From positions 1 through 37,580 of the forward strand of contig CAJPOT010000015.1 in the NCBI GenBank assembly GCA_905372355.1: a DNA stretch of 37,580 nt. The letters are read 5' to 3'. Shown piece after piece: positions 23,141-31,684 of this stretch (position 1 is its first letter; every line of letters begins with the position of its first letter). Source of the DNA: an uncultured Selenomonas sp. (GTDB lineage Bacteria; Bacillota; Negativicutes; Selenomonadales; Selenomonadaceae). The notes below the pieces were generated by a model. That model did not search any database. It was not told the origin of the DNA and saw only the letters and a program-made list of their open reading frames with translations. The position numbers and the translations under genes were made by a program.

Positions 23141-24469
23141 CTACGTCAGGCGCATCACCTTCAGATGCTTCAAGTAGAAACGGTACAAAAGATAGAGAAA
23201 CAGCGACGTCACCATCCAACTGATCGGATAGATGATCATGAGCGTCTCAAATGTTGGATGATGTGGGAATACGAGCCAGACCCACGAGAGACGCACACCG
23301 CAGATGCAAACGAGCGTGACAAGAGCCGGCATCAACGAGTAGCCGTAGCCGCGCATCGAGCCGGAGAAGATGTCGATGAATACGGAAAAGATCTCGGGCA
23401 CGACGACGTAGATGATGCGTATGACGCCGATCTCGACGACGGCAGGATCGCCGTTAAAGATGCGCAGCAGCGGGCGCATGAAGAGAAGGATGAGTGCGCC
23501 GAGAACGAGCATGGCGACGATGTTCAGGCGAAGGCTCCAGCGCGTGACCTCGCGGCAGCGCGGCAGATTTCCCGCACCGTAGTTCTGGCTGACAAACGTC
23601 GTGCACGCCTGCTGAAAGGCCGCGATCACGCAGTACATGTTGATCTCGATCGTGAATGCCGCCGCAGACGCCGCCATGACCTCCGCGCCGAGACTGTTCA
23701 AAGCCGCCTGAATGACGAGGTTCGCAAAGCAAAAGACCATGCCCTGCACGGCAGCAGGCATACCGATGACGAAGATGCGCTTCGCATGGTGACGGCGCAC
23801 GCGCAGGAGCCGGAAGTCGAGCCGCAGGACGCCCTCTTCACGGCGCAGGGCGCGGATGAGCAGGGAAGCTGCCACGAGATACGAGAGCACCGTGCCCCAC
23901 GCCACGCCGTCAGCACTCAACCCCAGGACGAGCACGAAGCCCAAGTCAAGGACGACATTGAGAGCGCTCGCCGCCAGGAGCGCAATGAGCGGCGTGCCCG
24001 TATCTCCATGACTTCGGAGAATCGCCGAGGCAAAATTATAGACGCTCATAAAGGGCATCCCCATAAGAAATACGCGCAGGTAAAGCTCCGCCAGCGGCAT
24101 GACGGCATCGGGCACAGAGAGCAGGGAAAGCAATGGCGCAGCGAAGAGCTCGCCCAGCAAGGTCACGCCTATGCCTGCAAGGAGCGAAAGAGCAAGAGCC
24201 GTATGGACGGCACGGCTCGCCTCCTTGAGGCGACGTGCGCCGATGTACTGCGCAATGACGACATTGGCGCCGAGCGAAAGTCCGAGGAAGAGCGTCACAA
24301 TGAGTCCGACAATGGGCACGTTGTTGCCGACTGCCGCCATCGCCTCCGTCCCAACGAAGCGACCGAGCACCGCGACGTCCGCCGCATTGAACATTTGCTC
24401 CAAAATGCCCGTCAAAGCGATGGGCAGGGCAAAGACGATAATCTTATCCCACAGCGAACCTTCAAGCAT
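23141..24469 (-). CDS. MATE-family multidrug/cation efflux transporter
   Basis: Starting at the ATG at 24469 the 442-residue protein opens with the family-typical MLEGSLWDKIIVFALPIALTG; the frame continues to a TTG at 24499. Twelve hydrophobic segments in two halves are visible, with NAADVAVLGRFVGTEAMAAVGN in the first half and the FVSQNYGAGN loop in the second. Members exchange Na+ or H+ for cationic drugs or metabolites across the inner membrane. It lies downstream of a toxin-antitoxin pair on the same strand with a 61-base gap and no clear own promoter, so readthrough is possible. The substrate is unknown. Confidence 0.93.
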   Translation of the reverse strand: MLEGSLWDKIIVFALPIALTGILEQMFNAADVAVLGRFVGTEAMAAVGNNVPIVGLIVTLFLGLSLGANVVIAQYIGARRLKEASRAVHTALALSLLAGIGVTLLGELFAAPLLSLLSVPDAVMPLAELYLRVFLMGMPFMSVYNFASAILRSHGDTGTPLIALLAASALNVVLDLGFVLVLGLSADGVAWGTVLSYLVAASLLIRALRREEGVLRLDFRLLRVRRHHAKRIFVIGMPAAVQGMVFCFANLVIQAALNSLGAEVMAASAAAFTIEINMYCVIAAFQQACTTFVSQNYGAGNLPRCREVTRWSLRLNIVAMLVLGALILLFMRPLLRIFNGDPAVVEIGVIRIIYVVVPEIFSVFIDIFSGSMRGYGYSLMPALVTLVCICGVRLSWVWLVFPHHPTFETLMIIYPISWMVTSLFLYLLYRFYLKHLKVMRLT

Positions 24470-24530
24470 ATTGATTTCTCTTCGATGAATCCCCAGCAAA
24501 AAACTTCCTTCTTCCCTTCAAACTTCTCCG

Positions 24531-24791
24531 TCAATCATCATAGTGTTCCTTACATTGCAAAATCTCCAAGTTCTGACCACGAATCCGAAACACCAGGCGA
24601 TTCATTTTATCAATGCGCCGACTGTACCAACCGCCCTTGATATACTTCAACGGCTCTGCTTTACCAATTCCCTGCGTGCCGTTGCGCTGAATATCCTTGA
24701 TTAAGGAGTTGATGCGCTTCAGCGTCTTTTTATCCTCGTTCTGCCAGTCGACATAATCCGCCCATGCTTCCTCATCCCATGAAATAATCAT
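24531..24791 (-). CDS. yoeB: Txe/YoeB-family mRNA interferase toxin
   Basis: The 86-residue product has every YoeB active-site residue at the E. coli numbering: Glu46 (KAEPLKY), Arg65 (KMNRLVF), and His83-Tyr84 (KEHYDD), as well as the N-terminal WDEEAWADYVDWQ. YoeB is a ribosome-dependent endoribonuclease that cuts mRNA in the A site and causes growth arrest. Its start codon overlaps the antitoxin stop in an ATGA arrangement, so toxin is made by coupled translation. The length is full, so the toxin should be active. Its partner is a RelB/DinJ-type antitoxin instead of the YefM type used by E. coli YoeB. Confidence 0.93.
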   Translation of the reverse strand: MIISWDEEAWADYVDWQNEDKKTLKRINSLIKDIQRNGTQGIGKAEPLKYIKGGWYSRRIDKMNRLVFRIRGQNLEILQCKEHYDD

Positions 24792-25057
24792 ACATCATCG
24801 CCTTCAATGATGTCATGAACCACATTTTTCCCCGCTTCCATTCGCTCTGCAGCTGCGCGGAGATGGCGCATATTCTCCTCACTGTAAAAATGGTCGCCTG
24901 CCGATACGCGAAACGGTATGGCACGGTCTTTGACCAAACGCTTGAGAAAAATCGTCATGGCAGATGACATGGTCAAGCCCATTTCCTCGCAGACAAGTTC
25001 CGCCTGCTTTTTAAGTTCCGAATTCATACGAACAGTAAATGTAGCATTTGCTGCCAT
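24788..25057 (-). CDS. RelB/DinJ-family antitoxin
   Basis: The ATG at 25057 follows GAAAGGAG with 8-base spacing; the upstream frame extension to 25102 covers the promoter and is rejected. The 89-residue protein has the ribbon-helix-helix N-terminus of the RelB/DinJ family (ATFTVRMNSELKKQAELVCEE, then MTIFLKRLVKDRAIPF) and a flexible C-terminal tail (YSEENMRHLRAAAERME...) that would wrap and neutralise the toxin. The RHH domain is expected to bind the operator around 25080-25108 and autorepress the operon. Confidence 0.93.
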   Translation of the reverse strand: MAANATFTVRMNSELKKQAELVCEEMGLTMSSAMTIFLKRLVKDRAIPFRVSAGDHFYSEENMRHLRAAAERMEAGKNVVHDIIEGDDV

Positions 25058-25079
25058 ATAATCAACTCCTTTCATTACA

Positions 25080-25108
25080 ATTATACAACAAAACACAAAC
25101 ATTGTTAA
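25080..25108 (-). promoter_or_regulatory. Promoter of the toxin-antitoxin operon
   Basis: TTAACA (25103-25108), a 17-base spacer and a perfect TATAAT (25080-25085) lie 22 bases before the antitoxin ATG. The AT-rich, partly symmetrical TTGTATAATTGTAA around the -10 is a possible operator. Confidence 0.72.
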
Positions 25109-25112
25109 CCAT

Positions 25113-26771
25113 TTAGCGCTTCAAAAGCACGCCCTTGATTTGCGCCGTTATATCCTCTCTGCCCCTATGGCTGCGGACGGACAAGCCGACATCATACAAC
25201 CAAAGGCAAGTGTTTTCATCTATATCGATCCTAAGCTCCCGCATGAATTTTCCCGTTCCCCTCGCATCCTCCTTGTGCGCGTATGCCAAAAGCTCCTTGA
25301 GATACACAGAAACATCGAATCGTTCCTTTGTTCCGTCGCCCTTGTCCACGAAAATCACGCCATCCTCCACAGCAGGATTGTCAATCCGATAAGCTTTCTT
25401 CCAACCCTCTACAGGAATGTAGACAGGATTTTCCGCTTGGAATTCAAACCATTCGGTAGTTTTTTCCCTTTTCTGCATCCCACGCAATTTCGCAAGCGTC
25501 TCACGCATGCCCGGCGTTTCGAGAAACGACGTCTTCTTCTGATCGGTCAGATACTCCGAAGCGCTCAAGATCCTGTCACGCGGTCCCTCAGCAAGTGCGG
25601 GATTCTCCACGACTTCGCCATCCTGCAGCATGTCGTTTTCCTCAAGCACGCCCCAAAGGCGCGCTTCCTGCGTGCGAAGCGGCACATCGACGATATTGAG
25701 CGGCGTCAGCGTACATGCGGCAATCATGAGTGCCAAGACAAGAAACGCCGGACGTGGCGAGCGGCGCAGGAAAGCAAGCACGAGCAAAACGATACCGAAA
25801 ATCGTGCAGTGGATCGACGTATAGCGCAGCACCGTCAAGCCGTACGGCTCGACTCGCTGCCAAACAGCGACAGCCTGCACCGCAAGGATCGGCAGAAAGA
25901 GCAAAAGACCCCAGCGCAGGAAACGCTGCAGCAGCGAATAGCGCGCATCATTCGCAAAGCAGAAGAAAAACACGCTGAAGGCTAGAAGAGCCAACGAGGC
26001 AAACCAATTCATCATGCCGACAGGCATCTCCCATGCATAGATGATCTTTGCCACATAGAGATAGAGAATAGCGAGCAAGAGCAGATAGACCGGCCAAAGC
26101 ACGCGCACGAGGAGCGCACGAAAGAGCACGGGAGTCTCCGTCGTCTTCCCCCGATCAGGCAGGCTAGCGAGAAAGATCTGCACCGCGATGAAAAGATAGG
26201 AAAATTCCACCATGAGGAAATGCAGCATCGCCTGCAGTCGAAATTCCAAAGAAAAAATCAGCGAATCGAATGCTGTCAAGCAGATACCCAGAGATATGAG
26301 CAAAAGTGTGCCGACAAGCCATGCCTTAGAGATTGCAAAAAACACGGCAAGTGGCGGATTCTCGCCTTCGTTCTGCGGCTCAAGACAATAAAGACCGACA
26401 GAAGCAAAAACAAGCGCCGGCCCTGCCGTCTTGAGCAGAATATAGGGATCCGTCCAATCATGTCCCTGCACAAGAATGAAGAAAAACACAAATACGACAA
26501 CCGTCAGCAGCACCTCGAAGCCATGCCGTTCCTGTCTGCGCCTCTCCAAGAATAACCGCAGGACGACAGCGAAGATGCAGCCGATCACCGCCGCTGCCGC
26601 CGCGCAACCAATCTCCTCCGTATACCAATCTTGCATCTCATACACATGGCAGTACGTAAGCACGCCCACGCAAACAAACAGTACAACATCAAGAATCATC
26701 GCCGTGCGAAAGCGCTGATAGCCGCCCTGCACGGACCGACAAAGTCTCTGACCCATGTCCTTTACGCCCAT
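25113..26771 (-). CDS. DUF4153-family polytopic membrane protein
   Basis: The 552-residue protein has about eleven hydrophobic segments in residues 25-365 and a hydrophilic C-terminal domain of about 185 residues. The family pattern YVAKIIYAWEMPVGMMNW and VEPYGLTVLRY is clear. The C-terminal domain (ending DITAQIKGVLLKR) lies outside the membrane and holds VYIPVEGWKKAYRIDNP, suggestive of a beta-rich fold. The ATG follows GGAGG by seven bases. Family function is unknown; it is often linked to envelope or sensory functions. A TATAAT at 26850-26855 gives a leader of about 75 bases. The 189-base gap to uraA contains only these divergent promoter elements. Confidence 0.8.
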   Translation of the reverse strand: MGVKDMGQRLCRSVQGGYQRFRTAMILDVVLFVCVGVLTYCHVYEMQDWYTEEIGCAAAAAVIGCIFAVVLRLFLERRRQERHGFEVLLTVVVFVFFFILVQGHDWTDPYILLKTAGPALVFASVGLYCLEPQNEGENPPLAVFFAISKAWLVGTLLLISLGICLTAFDSLIFSLEFRLQAMLHFLMVEFSYLFIAVQIFLASLPDRGKTTETPVLFRALLVRVLWPVYLLLLAILYLYVAKIIYAWEMPVGMMNWFASLALLAFSVFFFCFANDARYSLLQRFLRWGLLLFLPILAVQAVAVWQRVEPYGLTVLRYTSIHCTIFGIVLLVLAFLRRSPRPAFLVLALMIAACTLTPLNIVDVPLRTQEARLWGVLEENDMLQDGEVVENPALAEGPRDRILSASEYLTDQKKTSFLETPGMRETLAKLRGMQKREKTTEWFEFQAENPVYIPVEGWKKAYRIDNPAVEDGVIFVDKGDGTKERFDVSVYLKELLAYAHKEDARGTGKFMRELRIDIDENTCLWLYDVGLSVRSHRGREDITAQIKGVLLKR

Positions 26772-26960
26772 ACCTGCACCTCCACCATCACCGCCCTATC
26801 CCTTCTTTGCCTATTCGCCTTCCGTTTCATTCTTTCCTGCTGCACGCACATTATACTTGGATTCCAAAAGCATCCGCATCGTCAAATAATCCATTAGACA
26901 AAGCGCCCATTCTGTGCTAAATTCTTCTTTGGTATAACTATCTTCCAAAGGAGCATTGCC

Positions 26961-28220
26961 ATGACACAAAGAACTATTGCCCCCGAGGAGCGGCTGCCGC
27001 TCCTCCAGACGATCCCGCTTTCCCTGCAGCACCTCTTCGCGATGTTCGGCTCAACGGTGCTCGTGCCGATCCTCTTCCATGTCAACCCCGCGACCGTGCT
27101 GCTCTTCAACGGCATCGGCACACTCTTCTATCTGATCCTCTGCAAGGGCAAGATCCCCGCCTATCTCGGCTCAAGCTTCGCCTTTCTCTCGCCCGTATTC
27201 CTCGTGCTCGCCGACTACAGCTACGAGGCGGCACTCGGCGGCTTCATCGTCGTAGGCGTCGTCTTCTGCCTCGTGAGCATCATCATCCATGCCATCGGCA
27301 CGGGCTGGATCGACGTGATCTTCCCGCCCGCCTCCATGGGCGCGATCGTCGCCGTCATCGGACTTGAGCTCATGCCGACGGCGGCGAAGATGGCAGGTCT
27401 GACCGATGCCGAGGCGGATCCGACCGTCGTCTTCGTCTCCATCGCCACGCTCGCCGTCACGGTCTTCGCCTCCATCGCGTTTCGCGGCTTCCTCGCCATC
27501 ATCCCCATCCTCATCGGCGTCATTTCGGGTTACGTCATCGCCTATGCAGTAGGCATCGTCGACCTCTCCGCCGTCGAAAACGCCCCCTGGTTCGCCATCC
27601 CGACCATTTACACGCCGAAGTTCGAGCCGGGCGCGATCCTCATCCTCCTGCCGGCCTCCATCGTCGTCATCGTCGAGCACATCGGCCACCTCATCGTTAC
27701 GAACAACATCGTCGGCCGCAATCTCACGAAGGATCCGGGACTCGACCGCTCACTTCTCGGCAACGGCATATCGACGATCTTCTCGGGCTTCTTCGGTTCA
27801 ACGCCGAATACGACGTACGGCGAGAACATCGGCGTCCTTGCCATCACGAAGGTCTACTCGACATGGGTCATCGGCGGCGCCGCCGTCTTCGCCGTCGCGC
27901 TCTCATGCCTCGGCAAGCTCGCCGCACTCATCCAGAGCATCCCGACGCCCGTCATGGGCGGCGTCTCCATGCTGCTCTTCGGCGTCATCGCCGCCTCGGG
28001 CATCCGCATTCTCGTCGAATCCAAGGTAGACTATGGCAAGCCCACGAATCTCCTGCTGACCTCTATCGTCATGGGCGTCGGCGTATCGACGGCAAGCCTC
28101 ACGCTCGGCACGGTGACGCTCAGGGGCATGTCGCTCGCGACCGTCATCGCCATCATCCTCTCGCTGTCCTTCCGCCTCATCTTTCGGCTGCGCCGCGAAA
28201 AGAGTGCAGCAAGCGAATAG
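26961..28220 (+). CDS. uraA: Uracil permease (NCS2/UraA family)
   Basis: The 419-residue membrane protein has the NCS2 landmarks: LQHLFAMFGSTVLVP at the N-terminus, SSFAFLSP, the conserved EHIGHLIVTNNIVG glutamate helix and GSTPNTTYGENIGVLAITKVYS. About fourteen membrane segments are expected. The detailed motifs match the uracil branch in preference to the xanthine/uric acid branch. It imports uracil with protons for pyrimidine salvage. AAAGGAG precedes the ATG by seven bases. I see no pyrimidine attenuator or PyrR-type site, and no pyr or upp gene is adjacent. A clean terminator follows. Confidence 0.95.
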   Translation: MTQRTIAPEERLPLLQTIPLSLQHLFAMFGSTVLVPILFHVNPATVLLFNGIGTLFYLILCKGKIPAYLGSSFAFLSPVFLVLADYSYEAALGGFIVVGVVFCLVSIIIHAIGTGWIDVIFPPASMGAIVAVIGLELMPTAAKMAGLTDAEADPTVVFVSIATLAVTVFASIAFRGFLAIIPILIGVISGYVIAYAVGIVDLSAVENAPWFAIPTIYTPKFEPGAILILLPASIVVIVEHIGHLIVTNNIVGRNLTKDPGLDRSLLGNGISTIFSGFFGSTPNTTYGENIGVLAITKVYSTWVIGGAAVFAVALSCLGKLAALIQSIPTPVMGGVSMLLFGVIAASGIRILVESKVDYGKPTNLLLTSIVMGVGVSTASLTLGTVTLRGMSLATVIAIILSLSFRLIFRLRREKSAASE

Positions 28221-28236
28221 GCAAATATTGAAAGAA

Positions 28237-28269
28237 AAGAACCCGACGTTTGCCGTGCGTCGGGTTCTT
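28237..28269 (+). terminator. Intrinsic terminator of uraA
   Basis: A 12-bp perfect stem (AAGAACCCGACG / CGTCGGGTTCTT) is followed by TCTTTC. A-rich sequence precedes it, so it may also stop transcription from the convergent NSS gene. Confidence 0.88.
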
Positions 28270-28323
28270 TCTTTCGCTTTCACAAGAGTGGCATAAGCAT
28301 TCACAGAAATTTGTGCATGCAGC

Positions 28324-29679
28324 TCACATCAATCCCAGCACGAGAATCGCGCCGACGACAAGGGGCAGGACGTAGGCGAAATAGCCGCGCGCCCATCGAG
28401 GAAGTTTCCAGCCGCTTCCCGTATTCGCCTCTTCGTAGAACTTCTGCCAGCCCCAGCCGAAACGATGCATCGTGTAGAGCACAAAGACGAGCGACCCGCC
28501 GGGCAAGAGGATATTGCTCACGATGAAATCCTCGATGTCGAGGAAACTACTCTCACCTCCCATCGGGTGAATGCCCGCGAGGAGGTTGAATCCCAAGGCG
28601 CAGGGCAGAGAAAGCGCGAGGATTGCCGCGCAGTTCACGAATCCCGTCTTCTTGCGGCTCCACCCCGTCAGATCCATCGTGCAGGCCATGATGTTTTCAA
28701 AGACAGCGAGCACCGTCGAAAAAGCCGCAAACGTCATGAAGAGGAAAAAGAGACTGCCCCAGAGGATGCCACCCGCCATGTGGTTGAAGATGTTCGGCAA
28801 TGTGATGAAGATAAGTCCCGGCCCGCTGTCCGGCTCAACACCGTAAGCGAAGCACGCGGGGATGATGATGAGTCCCGACGTGATGGCAACGAGCGTATCA
28901 AGGATGGCGACGTTGACCGACTCACCGAGAAGTGCGTGATCCTTCGGGATGTAACTGCCGAAGATCGCCATCGCGCCGATGCCGAGGCTCAGCGTGAAGA
29001 ACGCCTGATTCATCGCTGCGACAATGACGTTCGTAAAGCCGATCTCCTCCATCTTCGCGATGTCAGGGCGCAGGTAGAATGAGATGCCCTCAGACGCGCC
29101 GGCGAGGAAAACGCTGTTCACGGCGAGCACGACCATGATGAGGAGCAGGAGCACCATCATGCCCTTCGTCACACGCTCCAGCCCAGACTGCAAGCCGTGC
29201 GAGCAGATGAGGAAACCGCTGATGACGACGATCACCATCGGCACGACCTGCAAGATAGGATCGCCGAGCATCGAGCCAAAGGCCGCACCGATCTCCTTCG
29301 GAGAAAGTCCCGCAAACGCGCCGCATGCTGTCTGATAGAAGTAAAGCAGCATCCAGCCCGCGACCGTCGTATAGAACATCATGAGCATGATGCAGCCGAA
29401 CCAACATGCGTAGCCATGCCAATGCCAGCCCCACTTTTCGGGCGTCAGTCTCTGGTACATGCGCACGGGACTGCGCCTTGCCGCGCGGCCAAGGGAAAAT
29501 TCCATCGTCATGACAGGGATACCGAGCACGATGAGGAAGAAAAGATAGATAAGAACGAACGCCCCGCCTCCGTTCTGCCCGACAAGATAAGGGAACTTCC
29601 AGACATTGCCGATGCCGATCGCACAGCCGGCACTGAGGAGAATGAAGCCGAAGCGGCTCTTCAGCGTTTCTCGCGCCAT
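28324..29679 (-). CDS. Neurotransmitter:sodium symporter (NSS/SNF) family transporter
   Basis: The 451-residue protein opens with SRFGFILLSAGCAIGIGNVWKFPYLVGQNGGG, the signature of Na+-dependent NSS transporters, where this unwound helix 1 binds sodium and substrate. About eleven to twelve membrane segments follow, including GCIMLMMFYTTVAGWMLLYF and SLGIGAMAIFGSYIPK. Bacterial relatives (MhsT, Tyt1, LeuT) import amino acids such as tryptophan, tyrosine or leucine; the substrate here is not deducible. AGGAGG precedes the ATG by eight bases. A 20-bp perfect palindrome containing its -10 sequence lies directly upstream. Confidence 0.94.
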   Translation of the reverse strand: MARETLKSRFGFILLSAGCAIGIGNVWKFPYLVGQNGGGAFVLIYLFFLIVLGIPVMTMEFSLGRAARRSPVRMYQRLTPEKWGWHWHGYACWFGCIMLMMFYTTVAGWMLLYFYQTACGAFAGLSPKEIGAAFGSMLGDPILQVVPMVIVVISGFLICSHGLQSGLERVTKGMMVLLLLIMVVLAVNSVFLAGASEGISFYLRPDIAKMEEIGFTNVIVAAMNQAFFTLSLGIGAMAIFGSYIPKDHALLGESVNVAILDTLVAITSGLIIIPACFAYGVEPDSGPGLIFITLPNIFNHMAGGILWGSLFFLFMTFAAFSTVLAVFENIMACTMDLTGWSRKKTGFVNCAAILALSLPCALGFNLLAGIHPMGGESSFLDIEDFIVSNILLPGGSLVFVLYTMHRFGWGWQKFYEEANTGSGWKLPRWARGYFAYVLPLVVGAILVLGLM

Positions 29680-29698
29680 GAATCAAACCTCCTGAAAA

Positions 29699-29746
29699 AT
29701 ATAATGAAAGGCACAGCCAAAACGAAGGCTGTGCCTTTCATTATAT
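29699..29746. repeat. 20-bp perfect inverted repeat upstream of the NSS gene
   Basis: ATATAATGAAAGGCACAGCC is exactly repeated in inverted form around an 8-base loop (AAAACGAA). For the minus strand it can terminate the carbonic-anhydrase-like gene, but the left arm also contains the TATAAT of a candidate promoter, so the NSS transcript would start inside the palindrome. Confidence 0.8.
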
Positions 29747-29767
29747 CATAAGGTGCAAAGCTGTAAA
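29740..29767 (-). promoter_or_regulatory. Candidate NSS-gene promoter embedded in the palindrome
   Basis: TTTACA (29762-29767), a 16-base spacer and TATAAT (29740-29745). The initiating RNA would begin within the hairpin arm and carry a GGCACAGCC / GGCUGUGCC stem at its 5' end. Confidence 0.5.
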
Positions 29768-29777
29768 GCGGCAAACG

Positions 29778-30335
29778 TCAGATAATGTGCTCGCCGTGGT
29801 ACTTCTCGCCGCCGATCTCGGGATAGACGCCGTACTCAATCGCCCACTCGCACTTGTACTTGATCGCCTGCGCATGAATCGTCTTGATGCGGTCAATCGT
29901 GCGCACGACCTTGCCCGGCATGCCGACAACGAGGGAATTCGGCGGAATGACCTCGTTCTCGCGCACGAGCGCCCCAGCGGCAATGATAGAGCCTTCGCCG
30001 ACCTTTGCGCCCGTCAAAACCGTCGCGTTCATGCCGATGAGGACATGGTTGCCGATCTCCGCGCCGTGCACGACGGCGCTGTGGCCGATCGTCACATAAT
30101 CGCCGATGATGCACGGATTGTCGTCCGCCACATGAAGGCAGACGAGATCCTGCACATTCGAGCACTCGCCGACAGAGATGTAATTCACATCGCCGCGCGC
30201 AACGACGCCCGGCCAAAGGCTCGCATACTTCGCGACGCGCACATCGCCCGAAAGGAACACCTGCGGTGCGACGAATGCCTCCTCGTCAATCTGCGGCTTG
30301 ATGCCATGAAATTCCGTGCTGGAAAGCGTATACAT
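29778..30335 (-). CDS. Gamma-carbonic anhydrase-like hexapeptide-repeat protein (YrdA/PaaY family)
   Basis: The 185-residue protein is a left-handed beta-helix with hexapeptide repeats (VGVARGDVNYISVGECSNVQD-type pattern, IGDYVTIGHSAVVHGAEIGNHVLIG). The zinc-binding histidines of the family are seen at VCLHV and IGHSAVVHG. A C-terminal helix (RTIDRIKTIHAQAIKYKCEW) completes the fold. Family members are trimers with carbonic anhydrase activity, or acyl-CoA thioesterase in PaaY; many have no proven activity. GGAGAGA precedes the ATG. TATAAT at 30380-30385 is the likely -10. Confidence 0.88.
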   Translation of the reverse strand: MYTLSSTEFHGIKPQIDEEAFVAPQVFLSGDVRVAKYASLWPGVVARGDVNYISVGECSNVQDLVCLHVADDNPCIIGDYVTIGHSAVVHGAEIGNHVLIGMNATVLTGAKVGEGSIIAAGALVRENEVIPPNSLVVGMPGKVVRTIDRIKTIHAQAIKYKCEWAIEYGVYPEIGGEKYHGEHII

Positions 30336-30487
30336 AAGACTCTCTCCTTTTCTTCGATTGAATTTGCTTGCTGCGTACTATTATACAACGATTGAGGCGG
30401 AAAGGGAATATATCGTACCCAAATGCAGACACAGCAAGATCTCCCATAGAAGAGAACAATGGCGAAAGATACTTCTGTATCAAACAC

Positions 30488-30548
30488 ATAAAACCGCCCC
30501 TTTCCTTACTCGTCCGAGCAGTAGAGGAGCGGTTTTATACGTATCAAA
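30488..30548 (-). terminator. Terminator after the Rpn-family gene
   Basis: A 13-bp outer stem with one mismatch (ATAAAACCGCCCC / GGAGCGGTTTTAT) encloses a 35-base loop, about 35 bases after the stop at 30582. Confidence 0.65.
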
Positions 30549-30581
30549 ACCAACTTCAGCAGAACACGAAAATTCCATGAA

Positions 30582-31598
30582 TTAAAGCAAGCTGTGCATC
30601 TTGCCAAGCTCTTTCACTTTTTCCAAGGAAAACTTCGACATGCTTGCGATCATTTCGAGCGGCAGCTTATTTCGCAGCATTTCCAGAACAATATCAACCT
30701 TTCCTTCCTCCCGCCCACGTTCCATGCCGCGCTCCATGCCACGCTCCATGCCACGCTCCATGCCACGCTCCATGCCTTGTTCATAGATGCCTGTACTCAG
30801 ATTACACATTGTCCTCATCTCCTCTTCTATATCTGCACTTATATCCATATCAAATTCATTTTTTAAAAGCTGCTTCTTCGCTGCTGGAGATATTTCCGTG
30901 TCTTTGAACAAGATCTGCAGGAATCGAATGAGCCAATCCTCGTCCTGCTGTCGTTCATTTCCAAGATAAACCGTGATGATGCTCATCAAATCATAGTCAG
31001 CACGCTTTTCCTTGTGATGGTACAGAATATGATGCTCGGCAAGGTCATAACGATTGATGGCGCTCCTGCCGTCCGGGGAGTCCATACAAAGCCAAATACT
31101 GTAGACTTTCTTGATTTCATCGTAGGATGATCCTGTAAATTCAGTTTCTTTCTGCGAAGAAATCAAGCGGCTCGCATAGTAGACGGCTCGGCGCAGGAGT
31201 GCGTAGCCCAGCTTCGCTCTTTTCTGTGTCCGCTGTGCCTCAACATTGATAATCAAGGTGATGCGTTCACCCGATTGGGGAACTCTCGCGTGGAAAAGTA
31301 TATCGAAGCGAATCCAGCCTTCCGTGATGCCGACATTTTCCGTGGCATCACCGAGGAATTCTTTCGGCGAATCTTTCCTGTTTCTTACGGTATTCGTCTT
31401 ATCCCTATCCACGGGAATCTCACTGATCTGTGGCGTGTCCTCGATATATTTTTCTGCGATGTCAGAGATTGCAACATCCTTAAACTCTGGCACAGTTCGC
31501 TTCAAGAGACGTGCCATGATCGCTCTTTGTGAAAGCAAACGTTTGGCATGTTGATCGTATGTCGGATCTTGATAGGAATCTCCTACACTCTCTGCCAT
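30582..31598 (-). CDS. Rpn-family recombination-promoting nuclease / putative transposase (PD-(D/E)XK)
   Basis: The ATG at 31598 follows AAGGAG; upstream extension to 31727 crosses the promoter. The 338-residue protein has the family core: RFDILFHARVP followed by LIINVEAQRTQKRAKLGYALLRRAVYYASRLIS, where the aspartate and the EAQ motif form the PD-(D/E)XK nuclease site. The C-terminal region contains QLLKNEFDMDISADIEEEMRTMCNLSTGIYEQG and then five GMER units from a 12-base tandem repeat, ending in a helix. Rpn proteins cut DNA and raise RecA-independent recombination; the repeat tail varies in copy number in relatives. It is a stand-alone gene. Confidence 0.88.
   Translation of the reverse strand: MAESVGDSYQDPTYDQHAKRLLSQRAIMARLLKRTVPEFKDVAISDIAEKYIEDTPQISEIPVDRDKTNTVRNRKDSPKEFLGDATENVGITEGWIRFDILFHARVPQSGERITLIINVEAQRTQKRAKLGYALLRRAVYYASRLISSQKETEFTGSSYDEIKKVYSIWLCMDSPDGRSAINRYDLAEHHILYHHKEKRADYDLMSIITVYLGNERQQDEDWLIRFLQILFKDTEISPAAKKQLLKNEFDMDISADIEEEMRTMCNLSTGIYEQGMERGMERGMERGMERGMERGREEGKVDIVLEMLRNKLPLEMIASMSKFSLEKVKELGKMHSLL
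30723..30782. repeat. Five tandem 12-base repeats in the Rpn-family gene
   Basis: Five in-frame 12-base units (consensus CATGCCACGCTC) encode GMER repeats on the minus strand. Units 2-4 are identical and the outer two diverge by one to three bases, which suggests recent expansion by slippage. Length change keeps the frame. Confidence 0.95.
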
Positions 31599-31650
31599 TA
31601 AGATTTCTCCTTGTTGTATGAGAACTGTTTCTCTTCCACCTTTTATTATC

Positions 31651-31659
31651 ATTATAGCA
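31651..31659 (-). promoter_or_regulatory. Extended -10 promoter of the Rpn-family gene
   Basis: TGCTATAAT on the minus strand, 53 bases before the ATG. No good -35 is present at 16-18 bases, as is usual for extended -10 promoters. Confidence 0.6.
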
Positions 31660-31684
31660 CCGATTACGCACTTTAGCCAGAAAG

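Noticed and set aside
30723..30782. CRISPR-like array
   Set aside because: The units are contiguous 12-base coding repeats with no spacers.
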